From Cylindrodendrum hubeiense (Eukaryota > Ascomycota > Sordariomycetes > Hypocreales > Nectriaceae), in assembly GCA_014621425.1 (NCBI GenBank), contig JAANBB010000645.1, positions 1-17,848 on the forward strand: DNA of 17,848 nt, read 5' to 3'. Below, in pieces: positions 9,561 to 17,848 of this stretch (the first letter of the stretch is position 1; each line of letters opens with the position of its first letter). The position numbers and the translations under genes are program-made. Under the pieces are notes generated by a model that was not told where the DNA came from, did not search any database, and was given only the letters and a program-made list of their open reading frames with translations.

Positions 9561-11456
9561 TCATCGCTGGACTGCCTTGAGTCTGCAATTTAGAGGAGGC
9601 TTATTCCAGGTATTGAACGCTATCACATGATGTAGATCGCCGCTGGGATCCCATACATCATCGGCGTTTGGGTCGTCCAGGTCGGCTCTCTCAACGTCAT
9701 AGTGCCAGAGCAGACTCCCGAGAATGAGTCTCAATTCCAGGTAGCTCATGTGTTTGCCAATGCAGCCACGGGGTCCCAAAGAAAAGGGCTGGCTAGCCTC
9801 CCTATTCTCATCTGCGTAAGCATCGTCGGTCCACCGCTCAGGAATAAACTCGTCAGGTCTGCGAAAGTTGTGAGGCGAATGCGTGGCCGCCCAACTGTGG
9901 CAGGAGACGGTGATGCCGCCGGGGAGAAACTCGCCCGCAACAGTGTCGCCATTTTCAGGGACCGTTCGCGTGAGGCCAGTGGGAACAGGGGGGAAGATGC
10001 GCAGGGCTTCGTCAATGCAGGAATTCATGTATGGTAGATTCTGCAAACCCTGGGAATTCATCTTGTCAGCTGAGTCGAAAGCCGAACGGATTTCCTGTGT
10101 CAGTTTCTTGTAGGCGTGAGGAGTACGGAGGAGCCACATAAGGAGGCCAGAGAGCAGCGAGGCGGTTGTCTCAGAGCCAGCAACAATAAACAAGGCCGAG
10201 TTAAGGATAATTTCGTCCTGAGAGACACCCCCCTTCTCGTTCTGTCGGAGGATATAGTAGAGAAAGTCACGGTGTTCCCTCCGCAGTCCTTCTTCGATGC
10301 GCCTATTTCAAGTCAGCTTCCCATTCTCTCACATCACAAGCGCGGAGGGTAGTCATACTTGAGGCACTTCTCTTTGCTCATCTCCAAGTGGCGATAACGC
10401 TTCTCGCGGAGTTCAGATGGGATCAGGGTGCACAGCAGCTTCTGCATTATGCCACCGGTCTTGAACATGCGTCGAGTAGCTTGCTCGTAGGCGCCGGCCT
10501 TGATGGTCTGCGTGATGAGAGAAACCCAAGAGTGGAAGACGCCGTCCTTGAGGCAGCCAAAGGGCTCGCCAAAGGCCATGTCGCCAATGATGTCAAACGT
10601 GGTGAAGTCTACACGGACGGTTAGCTACGGATGTGTGAAAGGGTGGGAGGCTTACTGAACCAGTCGCACATATTTGCGGATTCTCCTGTGACCGCGAATG
10701 GCTTCATCTTTTCGACAAGGAGATCAACATAGCCCCGGATGATGCTTTCCTGCTCGAGGAGAGCTTTTTGGCTGAAGGCATGGGAAAGGGCACGACGCTG
10801 GCGGGAGTGGTCGGAGTCGTCTGCCATGGTCAGGGTCGTGGACCCGGGAATGTCTTGTACGGAGCCAACACTAGCAATCAGGTGTTAGTGACATCCAATG
10901 AAAATAATGGAAGGGCATGGGGGTGGCTACTGGATGGCTATGCTTCGGAGTTAGCATTGGTTGGTTGAGTTGGCGACTGGGATGGGTACTCACGATCCTT
11001 GTGAAACTGTGGATGGCCCTGTCTGTGGCCATAAATGTCCTTCCAAGCTTGCGGGTCGGTAAAGGTAAGCTCATTGGGCATGGTGCGCACGATAGGGCCA
11101 TATTTCAGATGGAGCTGGTGCACATCAAAGGGCCATCGTCCGCGGAAGAGGCCCCAAATGCTGTAGATCTGGAGGGCTTGTTAGCAACTAGGTTGGGTGG
11201 CGCCGAGTGGAGCAAGGAGGGAGACTGACTGGCGAGATGCGGGCAAAGAATGGGCCGGGATACTTTGCCAGGGGGTGGAAGTAGAGGTTGTAGACAGATA
11301 CAGCACCCAGATATACAACAAACTAGGGTGGTGTTAGTTAAACATGGTCCAACACCACCAACTGTCCACGCCAGAGGAATAGGAAGTATGTACCAAAGCC
11401 AGACAACTCAAGGCAACATTGCCAAGATTTGTAAAAATGTACTCGATAGCACCCAT
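9561..11456 (-). CDS. Cytochrome P450 monooxygenase, CYP65 / isotrichodermin C-15 hydroxylase-like
   Basis: This is a membrane-anchored (endoplasmic reticulum) heme-thiolate monooxygenase needing a P450 reductase; substrate unknown. Exons: 11456-11394, 11322-11230, 11168-10994, 10937-10931 (7 nt), 10870-10656, 10608-10359, 10302-9561. They sum to 1545 nt, that is 514 aa plus stop, a normal microsomal P450 length. Landmarks: anchor helix about 12-33; proline hinge HPLAKYPGP; C-helix region HSRQRRALSHAFS; I-helix AGSETT (309-314); K-helix EALR (Glu366, Arg369); PERW; heme loop FSLGPRGCIG with ligand Cys448. All motifs are intact, so it should be active. The NFTTFDIIGDMAFGEPFGCL stretch, assembled across an intron, is typical of CYP65-like enzymes of fungal secondary metabolism. 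It diverges from the carotenoid-oxygenase-like gene across 2.26 kb. Introns are 47-71 bp, several with clear CTAAC branch sites. Confidence 0.93.
10931..10937 (-). other. Predicted 7-nt micro-exon (exon 4) of the P450 gene
   Basis: The exon CCATCCA is flanked on the coding strand by an acceptor GCATAG (intron 10993-10938, 56 bp, branch GCTAAC) and a donor GTAGCC (intron 10930-10871, 60 bp, branch CACTAAC, acceptor GCTAG). Splicing C(10994) to CCATCCA to TGTTGGC gives CCC ATC CAT GTT GGC, that is P-I-H-V-G, making HKDPIHVGSVQDIPG. This matches the usual D-P-x-H/Y pattern of the family and restores the frame. Joining the outer exons directly leaves the frame shifted and soon stopped. Confidence 0.8.
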
Positions 11457-11682
11457 GTTGCTTGCGTTGTCACTTGTCACTGCCACGGCAAACTAGTACC
11501 GCTGAGGTAGAGAAGAGGATAGGGTTCAAAAGGCGAGCTCATCGCTCTCGCTCGCGTTGAAATAATAGTATCCAGGTGTGCTGACCTGCACACTAGAGAC
11601 GTAGACCCGCTACGAGAGGGCCTGTAAGTGGGAAGACGGCATCCCCCGCAAAGGGTCGGCAACCTGTGACCAGTGACGTTTT

Positions 11683-11700
11683 GCGGATATCCATATCCGC
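11683..11700. promoter_or_regulatory. 18-bp palindrome GCGGATAT-CC-ATATCCGC (CGG-N10-CCG)
   Basis: Perfect 8-bp inverted arms flank a 2-bp centre, about 227 bp upstream of the P450 ATG. The outer triplets form CGG-N10-CCG, the layout recognised by Gal4-type Zn2Cys6 dimeric regulators, which often control fungal secondary-metabolism genes. Its position suits the P450 promoter. The regulator is unknown. Confidence 0.5.
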
Positions 11701-13427
11701 GGCCCGTGAGTGGTGCAGAGAGGCGAGAAAACGATGGGGGGTAGTGCATAGGGAGGAGGAGGACGGGCAAAGGCAGGAAGAAGGGATCCGGAGTGAGGGG
11801 ATGGTGGATTCTGAAGGAATGGAGATTTGTGAAGTGAAGCTTTTCATGAAGGCGGGATGTTAGGATGGTGAGTGTTGTGTGGTGGAGGGCGACTCTGGGA
11901 TGAGTTACTCCGCAACAGCAGCGCAAGGGAGTTTCCATTTCAATTCTAAGGGAGTGATCAAACTAGCTCTATAAGATATGCTAAGTGTCTCGTGGGATAA
12001 ATAAGGTGGGTGTGGACGACACAATTCTTCATCTGGCGACCCTGAATGTGACGACCGACTCCAACAGCCCATGAAGCCCTAACTAGGCAGTGGAGGAAGT
12101 ACGACCATGGATTTATAGTATGTGCAACGTAACACCCATATTTTAATATCGATTATCTAACAATATTAACTACGATTATGCCATCACAAAGGTAAATTGG
12201 TGGGTAGATGTACCATCCTGAGCCTCATTTCGAGTGGCCTACCCTAGACCGTCTGATCACGATGACGACACCTGTGGCTTATGTCGAATGCGAGGGAGGG
12301 CAGCATCGCATTCGCTTAGTTTCTTGGGCAGTGTACTATTTGGCTGGTGACTGGTATGGGATGCTGGACCCGGTTTATCCCCTGACCAAGATAGACTCCC
12401 GGAGTACGGGAATCAAGGCCCAATTTACTCGGCAGAGGCGGTCCTGACAGGTAATGAACCAATCTCTCGGGATGAAGCCATGATAGCATGACAGGCAGGC
12501 CCGCACACGGGGCAGAAGCCAAGCCGTCAGCCTCCAAGATTCAAGCGTTTCGTGGCGCCGGATGGTGTCTGTCTCCCAACGACCCCGGCGCGCGCCGTCC
12601 AATCCCGAAGCCGCCATAGCGAGGAAGCGTTTGCTATTGCGTCTAGTCCGCCCCGGGTGCGCATGATTCGCACTCGGATCCGCTTAGTTGCCGGGATGGG
12701 GGGGCTGCTTGTACAAAGACAAAGGAAATAAAAAAACCGGGCGGGTGGGCTGCGGTGACACGGCGGAGCAGACCTGTTTTGCCGTCCTGGGTACGATTGC
12801 AGCGCGGCGTGTTGCATTGCATGCGCTGCGTGCAATAAGGCTGAATACACGGCGGTGCTCGATGCGGCCTGTGATGGCGGCGCGGGACGGAGGTTACCCC
12901 GGATTGATGACCACCCGGCCTTGTCTCTGGCGAACCGCTACAAAGCAAGGGTTGCAACAGGAAGCATATGGCAGCAGGGAACTAGGCAAGCAACTGCAGC
13001 ACGCTCGCCTCGTCGACGAATTGGCTGCGTCGTGCGTGCAACGGCCACGGAGCCCACAACACCACGCAACCCGCCAAGCCGCAAGCGCCGCCGCCAGCCA
13101 AGAGGGCCCGCCAGCACCACGAGAATGGGAGCCCGTTCTGCTGCTGCTACCACCACTACACGGCCTCCACGGCCAGGATGCGGATGCCAGAAAAAGCCCA
13201 TTCTTCCCACGGCTCCCGACATGGGACTGTGAGAGATTGCCCACGCGCGGCTGCCCCCCCCCACCACCTCCTTCGTGCGTCTGGGTTGTGCTTACTCCGT
13301 ATCCCCCACGTGGCCGCCGTCTTGCAAGTTGACGAGAACTAGAGACGTGGAACCCGGGAGCTGACGCTGGGGCTGGGGCGGCTCAAAAACGACACACCTC
13401 CCGGCCGCTTTTTGCTCGCGTGCGGTG

Positions 13428-13444
13428 AATCACCTCAGGTGATT
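13428..13444. promoter_or_regulatory. 17-bp palindrome AATCACCT-C-AGGTGATT
   Basis: Perfect 8-bp inverted arms around a single central C lie 267 bp upstream of the carotenoid-oxygenase-like ATG. The core CACCTCAGGTG resembles two E-box-like half sites. TGCGG lies on each side (13421-13425 and 13446-13450). A dimeric regulator site is plausible; no known consensus was matched with confidence. Confidence 0.45.
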
Positions 13445-13711
13445 TTGCGGTCTCGGTTTGTTCTTCAGCGTACAGCGTGCTCGCCGTCGTCGTCTTTATA
13501 TCCATCCGCCTTTCCCGTTGTCGACGAGCTGAACAGCTTTGGCTTGACTGGTGTCACTTCAAACCAAGATTACCGTCATGCCCAGTTCGCGGTGAGAGGA
13601 CAAGTCACTCGCAATATCCGCAACAGGCCATAATACCAACTCAACTCGTCTGTCACCAGCGTGGTTCCTGTCTTCGTCCGGCCTTCATATCGCAAACCCT
13701 CAACTTCCCCC

Positions 13712-15497
13712 ATGGCCGTCAACGGCGCGGGCACCTTCCACCGCACTCGCCTCGACGAGGACGAGGACGTCGACAACACCTCCCGGAACGTTCTCGCCGA
13801 GTCCTGGAGACAATGGCCCAACGAAGCTGCTGTTAGTGTTATACCCGACTTCGTGTCACCCTGCTTGTGCTGCCGTGCCTGATTCTGACAAACATCTAAA
13901 ATAGTTTGACAACCTGGAGGAGCATCGCGGCCCTATCCCGCTTCAGGTCACAGGAGACATACCCGCATGGGCTGCCGGCGCCCTCTATCGCACCGGCCCG
14001 GGCCAGAGCCGTGTCGACAAGACGTCAAAGGGGACGCACTACGTCAGCCACTGGTTTGACGGCTTCGCGCATACCCACTGTTTTGACATCAACGCCCCCC
14101 GCGCACCGGGAGAGAAGACAAGCGTCACCTATTCATCCCGCCGCCAGTCCGAAGACTATGTTGCCCGTGTTAAGAAGAAGGGCTGGCGCGCCGGCATCTC
14201 GTTTGGCCAAAAGGCCGACCCCTGTGTCGGCCTCTTCGCCAAGTTCATGAGCGTCTTCGAGCCCAAGCTGACAACTTACAACGTCACTGTGCAACCTAAT
14301 GTTCCCGGTATGCCCGTAGAAAAGACTGGTCACCGCGCGGGCGTCAAGAATCTCTACGTTGGTACCGACGTGGCCGCCTTCCAACGCATCGACCCGGCAT
14401 CACTGGAGCCACTCGGTCCGGCCAGACAGGCTGTCTTCCACCCAGATCTCAAAGGGCCCATGTCTAGTGCGCATGCCCAGCGCGATCCGGAGACGGGAGA
14501 CCTGTTCAACTACAACCTGGAGTTTGGTCGAGCGCCGACATACCGCGTGTTCCGCGTCAACGCCGCCTCGGGCAAGACGGACATCCTGGCCACTATCAAC
14601 GAGCCGGGCCTGCCCGCGGCATATATGCACAGCTTCTTTCTTACCCAGAACTTTGTTGTGCTGTGCTTGCCGTCGTCTCATATCCAGTGGAACGGGCTCG
14701 GAATTGTGTGGCAGCGCAACGTCGCCGATGCCATGGAGCCGTTCAACTCTTCGAAGCGCTGTCGATGGATCGTGGTTGATAGGCGGCATGGCAAGGGGGT
14801 CGTGGCCCGGTTTTCAACACCAGCTGGATTTTTCTTCCACAGCGTGAATTCCTTTGAGCAGACGGTCAAGGATGAAAAGGGAAAGGAGCAGACGGAGCTC
14901 ATTCTGGACTACGTCGAGTACGAGAACCTTGATGTCATCAAGGGGTTCTACTACGACGTCATCCTCAACCGCAACGAAGCGGCCAAGAAGTACTGGACTA
15001 AAGGAGACCGGTCTAAGACGGCAACACCACGCTTCGTCAGGCACAAATTCGCCATGCCGCAGCCCGGCGCCGCCCCAGACATGACTTACTCAGCTACAGC
15101 CGAAGCACTCCTGACGATCCGGAACCCACACGCTGGCGACCTGCCGACGATCAACCCGAGCCGGCAAGGCAAGCCGTACCGTTATGTATACAGCACACCG
15201 AACCGGGGGCTCAACACATTGGTGGACGCGCTGGCCAAGACGGACATACAGGCAGAAGAGGCGCTGATCTGGGCGGGGCCTCAGGGCCACATGCCTGGGG
15301 AGCCAATCTTTGTGGCGCGGCCAGGCGGGACGGACGAGGACGACGGCGTGGTGCTGAGCGTGGTGATTGATGCCGTCTCAGCGAAGTCGTATCTGCTGTG
15401 CCTGGATGCGCGGACGATGGAGGAGGTGGGAAGGGCGGAGACAGAGTTTGCGATTGCCATGGGGTTTCATGGGGCGCATATTCCCGTGCCTGCATGA
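13712..15497 (+). CDS. Carotenoid cleavage oxygenase family protein (CAO-2/CarT-like)
   Basis: The protein should be a non-heme iron(II) oxygenase that cleaves a conjugated C=C bond with O2, giving apocarotenoid-type aldehydes. Exon 1 is 13712-13831, a 73-bp intron follows (13832-13904, GTTAGT to ATAG), and exon 2 is 13905-15497; 570 aa. The four iron-binding histidines of the beta-propeller are present: His230 (SSAHAQRD), His282 (AYMHSFFLT), His352 (FFFHSVNSF) and His562 (MGFHGAHIP). The opening WPNEAAFDNLEEHRGPIPL, assembled across the splice, then GALYRTGPG and HWFDGFAHTHCFDI, look closer to torulene-cleaving CAO-2/CarT than to the stilbene-cleaving CAO-1 type, judged from memory. No carotenoid biosynthesis genes (phytoene synthase, desaturase) or opsin gene are in the window. 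No signal peptide or anchor helix is seen. The divergent neighbour is a P450. Confidence 0.9.
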
Positions 15498-17257
15498 TGG
15501 ACGATATGATACCAAACTAATATATGGGTGGATGATGGTGGGAAGAAACATATCAATGAGTGAGCCGGGCTAGATGTCTCGGGATGTGTGGGCAGGGTTG
15601 GACGGGATGATGAGGAAGGATGGTTTACGATTTCACGACCGCTTGTTATATGACGAAACTGACTTCAAAGCATAAGCAAGCGAGTACCCAAGCAACAATT
15701 CAACCAATGTATTTTTCTTAGATAAATTTGAGACCAACATGGCCATGGCCGATTTTTACTTGTTCCGGGCTCTAGTGGGGTATATATCGTACCACTTTGG
15801 AAGTTTCTTACTACACCAGCCGCCATCGTCTGAGGCACAGCACTTGCCAGAGCCTCACGACAGCAAGACAGCGATAATGATACGACAGCATGCAGCCCAC
15901 CCCCGCTGCACGCCAGCTCGATCCGATCTTGCTAAACTCCCAAGATGCCGATCCTGGGGGCGGGCAGCGGCACGGGCACGTCACGGCGCCGCAAGGTACC
16001 CCGCGAAATGCAACGTGCAACGTGGGCCGGCCGGCGGAAATGGCACGATGCGTGATGCCGTCCCCCCCCGGGGATGGCAAGGCCCTGGAATAGGCTTAAC
16101 CAGGCGGAAAGGAGACGACAGGAGAGGCAGAGCAATCTAGCTACGCATGGCCCCCCGGGGAGCCTTGCTGCTGTGGGGTGATTGATAAGGCGCCCGCGGC
16201 GTGGAATCGCCAGAGCGCATGGGGGATGGGATGGTGGTGATGCTGTGCAAGGGGGCTCTGATTGGCGGCGTCTCTGTTGTCGAGAGCCACGACGACAAGG
16301 TTCCAGTGGCGACTGAAGCCGGCCACCTGGTTGGGCTCGGTTCGCCCGGCTGAATCTGGGCGGTGGGCGCCAGGAGGCGAGCGTCATGTCGTCATCCATC
16401 CAGTGTCATGATGTATCTCCAGACGACACGTGCTTCCGCCAGCGTAATGGCCTGTGGCGACGAGGCGGGGGAGCAACACCGCCGGTGCCAGCTGAGGTTG
16501 GGCTGATTGATAACGCGCCATATCAATCAGTCGCTTCAGCACTGACGACGCGGCCGTGCGTGGACGGCTCGCGGATAGCCGAGCCATGGCGATGTCGGGG
16601 ACGAGACGGTGTGTATCGCGTCTGCTGTCCGCGGGCGCGGCATCGCAAGCCTACCGATATTACACTGGGATCACCGTCACAAAGTATCTGAAAACGGTGG
16701 TAATGCTGGCGTTGACACTCAACAAGTCTAAGACATTCTCATCCAAACCTGCAGTAGTCTCAAGTTGGGTTCTGACGGAGAGCCCCCACGTAGCATAGCA
16801 TAGCATAATCGGACGCCACATCATCAGCTGCTTGGAACAAAACACTTCTCATTCAGTGCGTGCCTAATGGTTACAGTTCATTCAAACACCCCGTCCCCTT
16901 CTTCTTTCCATGACCACCCCCACCCCATTCCCTCTCTGAAAAACCACCCGTCGTGATTTCAAGCAAAGACAATAAAAACCCCTTACTCCCAAATTTGTCC
17001 CGTCTGCAAGACATGAGAAAAATGACCATTCATGGCTTCGAGTGCGTGCTACGGCAATTGGCCGGCACGCTTCACCCAGTCTGATAATTCCATAGGCGAT
17101 TGCCTACCCATGTGTTTCCCATCGTCTTTCTTTTTTTAATCTCCAGCCCCAATAAGGGTATCGTTCCCGTCAAGTATCCCAGTTGTGTGTTGTGATGTTA
17201 TGATGGTTGTAGTTTTGGTGTGCTGTGTGAAATATGAGTGAGCTGGTTTAGTGCTCT
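15498..17257. other. Gene-free stretch between oxygenase and ISU1
   Basis: These 1.76 kb lie between the 3' ends of two convergent genes and hold no gene I can support. Open frames at 15739-16140 (+) and 15932-16399 (-) overlap in G+C-rich sequence and have no recognisable domain. Minor features are a C/G-run palindrome-like patch (CCCCCGGGG near 16150) and a short TAGCA repeat at 16791-16805. The last 300-400 bp, pyrimidine-rich on this strand, probably include the ISU1 3' untranslated region. Confidence 0.55.
16791..16805. repeat. Three copies of TAGCA
   Basis: A simple 5-bp repeat, TAGCA three times followed by TAA, lies in the gene-free interval. No function is evident. Confidence 0.6.
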
Positions 17258-17848
17258 TTACGCAGCAGCAGCGGCGGGAGTGGCCTCGGCAGCGGGCATC
17301 TTCATGCCGGTACCGTCCAGGCTGGTGATCTTGGCCTTGGGGTTCTTGGTGTAGTAATCTGAGATGGCAGACTTGATGGCATCCTCAGCCAACATGGAGC
17401 AGTGCACTGTACGTGGGGGGATTAGTCACATTTTCACATGAGATATTGGGAGCGGCAATTGCTCAGGTGGATGAGTGAGGGACATACGCTTGACGGGAGG
17501 CAGGCAGAGCTCCTTGGCAATCTCGGTGTTCTTGACCTTGCCGGCCTCATCGAGGCTCATGCCGCGGACGAGCTCGGTGAGGTAGCTGCTGGAAGCGATG
17601 GCGGAGCCGCATCCGAAGGTCTTGAACTTGACGTCGGAGATCTTGTTGGTCTCCGGGTCGACGCGGATCTGCAGCTTCATGACATCGCCGCAGGCGGGGG
17701 CGCCGACGAGGCCGGTGCCGACGTCGAGGTCCTTCTTGTTCATGGACCCGACATTACGGGGCCGCGAGTAGTGGTCCAGCACCTTCTCGTGGTAGGCGCG
17801 CGAGGCGTTGACGGCGACGGCGGGAGCGAGCTGGCGCGCGGGGACGAG
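17258..17848 (-). CDS. ISU1: Mitochondrial Fe-S cluster assembly scaffold ISU1 (IscU family), 5' end outside window
   Basis: The protein is the scaffold on which [2Fe-2S] clusters are built in the mitochondrial matrix, with Nfs1-Isd11, frataxin and ferredoxin, and then released by the Ssq1/Jac1 chaperones. The visible part is 169 aa: exon 17848-17488, an 81-bp intron (17487-17407, GTATGT to ACAG, branch GACTAAT), and exon 17406-17258. Three ligand cysteines are present, in GAPACGD, TFGCGSA and LHCSML; the Asp after the first cysteine and the chaperone-binding LPPVK motif are intact. The codon C/TG spanning the intron gives the expected VKLHCSM. The N-terminal visible part (LVPARQLAPAVAVNASRAYHE) looks like the end of an Arg/Ala-rich targeting peptide; the start codon lies beyond 17848. 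The C-terminal tail is extended and alanine-rich. Confidence 0.96.

Larger units (their letters stand above)
11457..13711. other. Shared upstream region of the divergent P450 and oxygenase genes
   Basis: No convincing gene is visible in these 2.26 kb. A 214-codon open frame at 12688-13332 and its opposite-strand shadows lie in very G+C-rich sequence and have low-complexity Arg/Pro/Ala composition. The stretch around 12120-12180 is notably AT-rich. Two palindromes, near the P450 (11683-11700) and near the oxygenase (13428-13444), are listed separately. The length is generous for two promoters, so a small or noncoding transcript could be present unseen. Confidence 0.55.

Noticed and set aside
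10871..10993. A single 123-bp intron in the P450 instead of two introns and a micro-exon
   Set aside because: Direct joining leaves only two bases at the junction codon, shifts the frame and runs into TGA before the next conserved block.
11477..11938. 153-codon minus-strand frame just upstream of the P450
   Set aside because: It overlaps the expected leader and promoter of the P450, contains the palindrome, and has no domain.
12688..13332. 214-codon open frame on the plus strand, with two overlapping frames on the minus strand
   Set aside because: The sequence is very G+C-rich, the frames overlap on both strands, composition is low-complexity Arg/Pro/Ala, and no domain or splice pattern is recognisable.
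13712..15497. Assignment as resveratrol-cleaving CAO-1 type
   Set aside because: The N-terminal WPNEAxF block and HWFDGFAHTH look closer to CAO-2/CarT; this is from memory and a phylogeny would decide.
15498..17257. Search for tRNA, 5S rRNA or transposon remnants in the gene-free interval
   Set aside because: No T-arm-like GTTCRANNC with matching acceptor stem, no terminal inverted repeats and no transposase motifs were recognised by eye.

Overview
The window looks like nuclear DNA of a filamentous ascomycete, probably a sordariomycete-type mould. The evidence is six protein genes with short (47-81 bp) GT-AG introns carrying CTAAC/CTGAC-type branch sites, compact coding regions rich in G+C at third positions, and long gene-free promoters full of microsatellites. 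Two genes are typically fungal: the kinetochore subunit Fta4 and a CYP65-like P450. The species cannot be named from the sequence alone.

Layout from left to right. Positions 1-3174 hold no gene I can support; they carry several short tandem repeats and, near the right end, a regularly spaced set of CGG(G/T)TAAAC boxes. Positions 3175-5751 (+) encode a GH3 beta-glucosidase with a PA14 insert and no signal peptide (one intron, 836 aa). Positions 5955-7081 (-) encode a six-helix DUF2306-type membrane protein (one intron, 356 aa). After a 1.4 kb shared upstream region, 8520-9290 (+) encodes kinetochore protein Fta4 (256 aa, no intron). Converging on it, 9561-11456 (-) encodes a cytochrome P450 with seven exons, one of them only 7 nt long; the joined frame is exactly 514 codons plus stop. 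A 2.26 kb region separates it from a divergently transcribed carotenoid-cleavage-type oxygenase at 13712-15497 (+) (one intron, 570 aa). A 1.76 kb gene-free stretch follows. The window ends inside the mitochondrial Fe-S scaffold gene ISU1 (17258-17848, -), whose 5' end lies beyond the edge.

Most neighbours are unrelated housekeeping or metabolic genes. The one pairing that could be functional is the divergent P450 and carotenoid oxygenase, which share an upstream region holding two strong palindromes, one near each gene. An oxygenase that cleaves a polyene and a P450 that hydroxylates the product would make chemical sense, but this is inference. The best-supported unusual points are the 7-nt micro-exon in the P450 and the 19-bp-periodic box array upstream of the beta-glucosidase. 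I found no CRISPR array, intact transposon or RNA gene.
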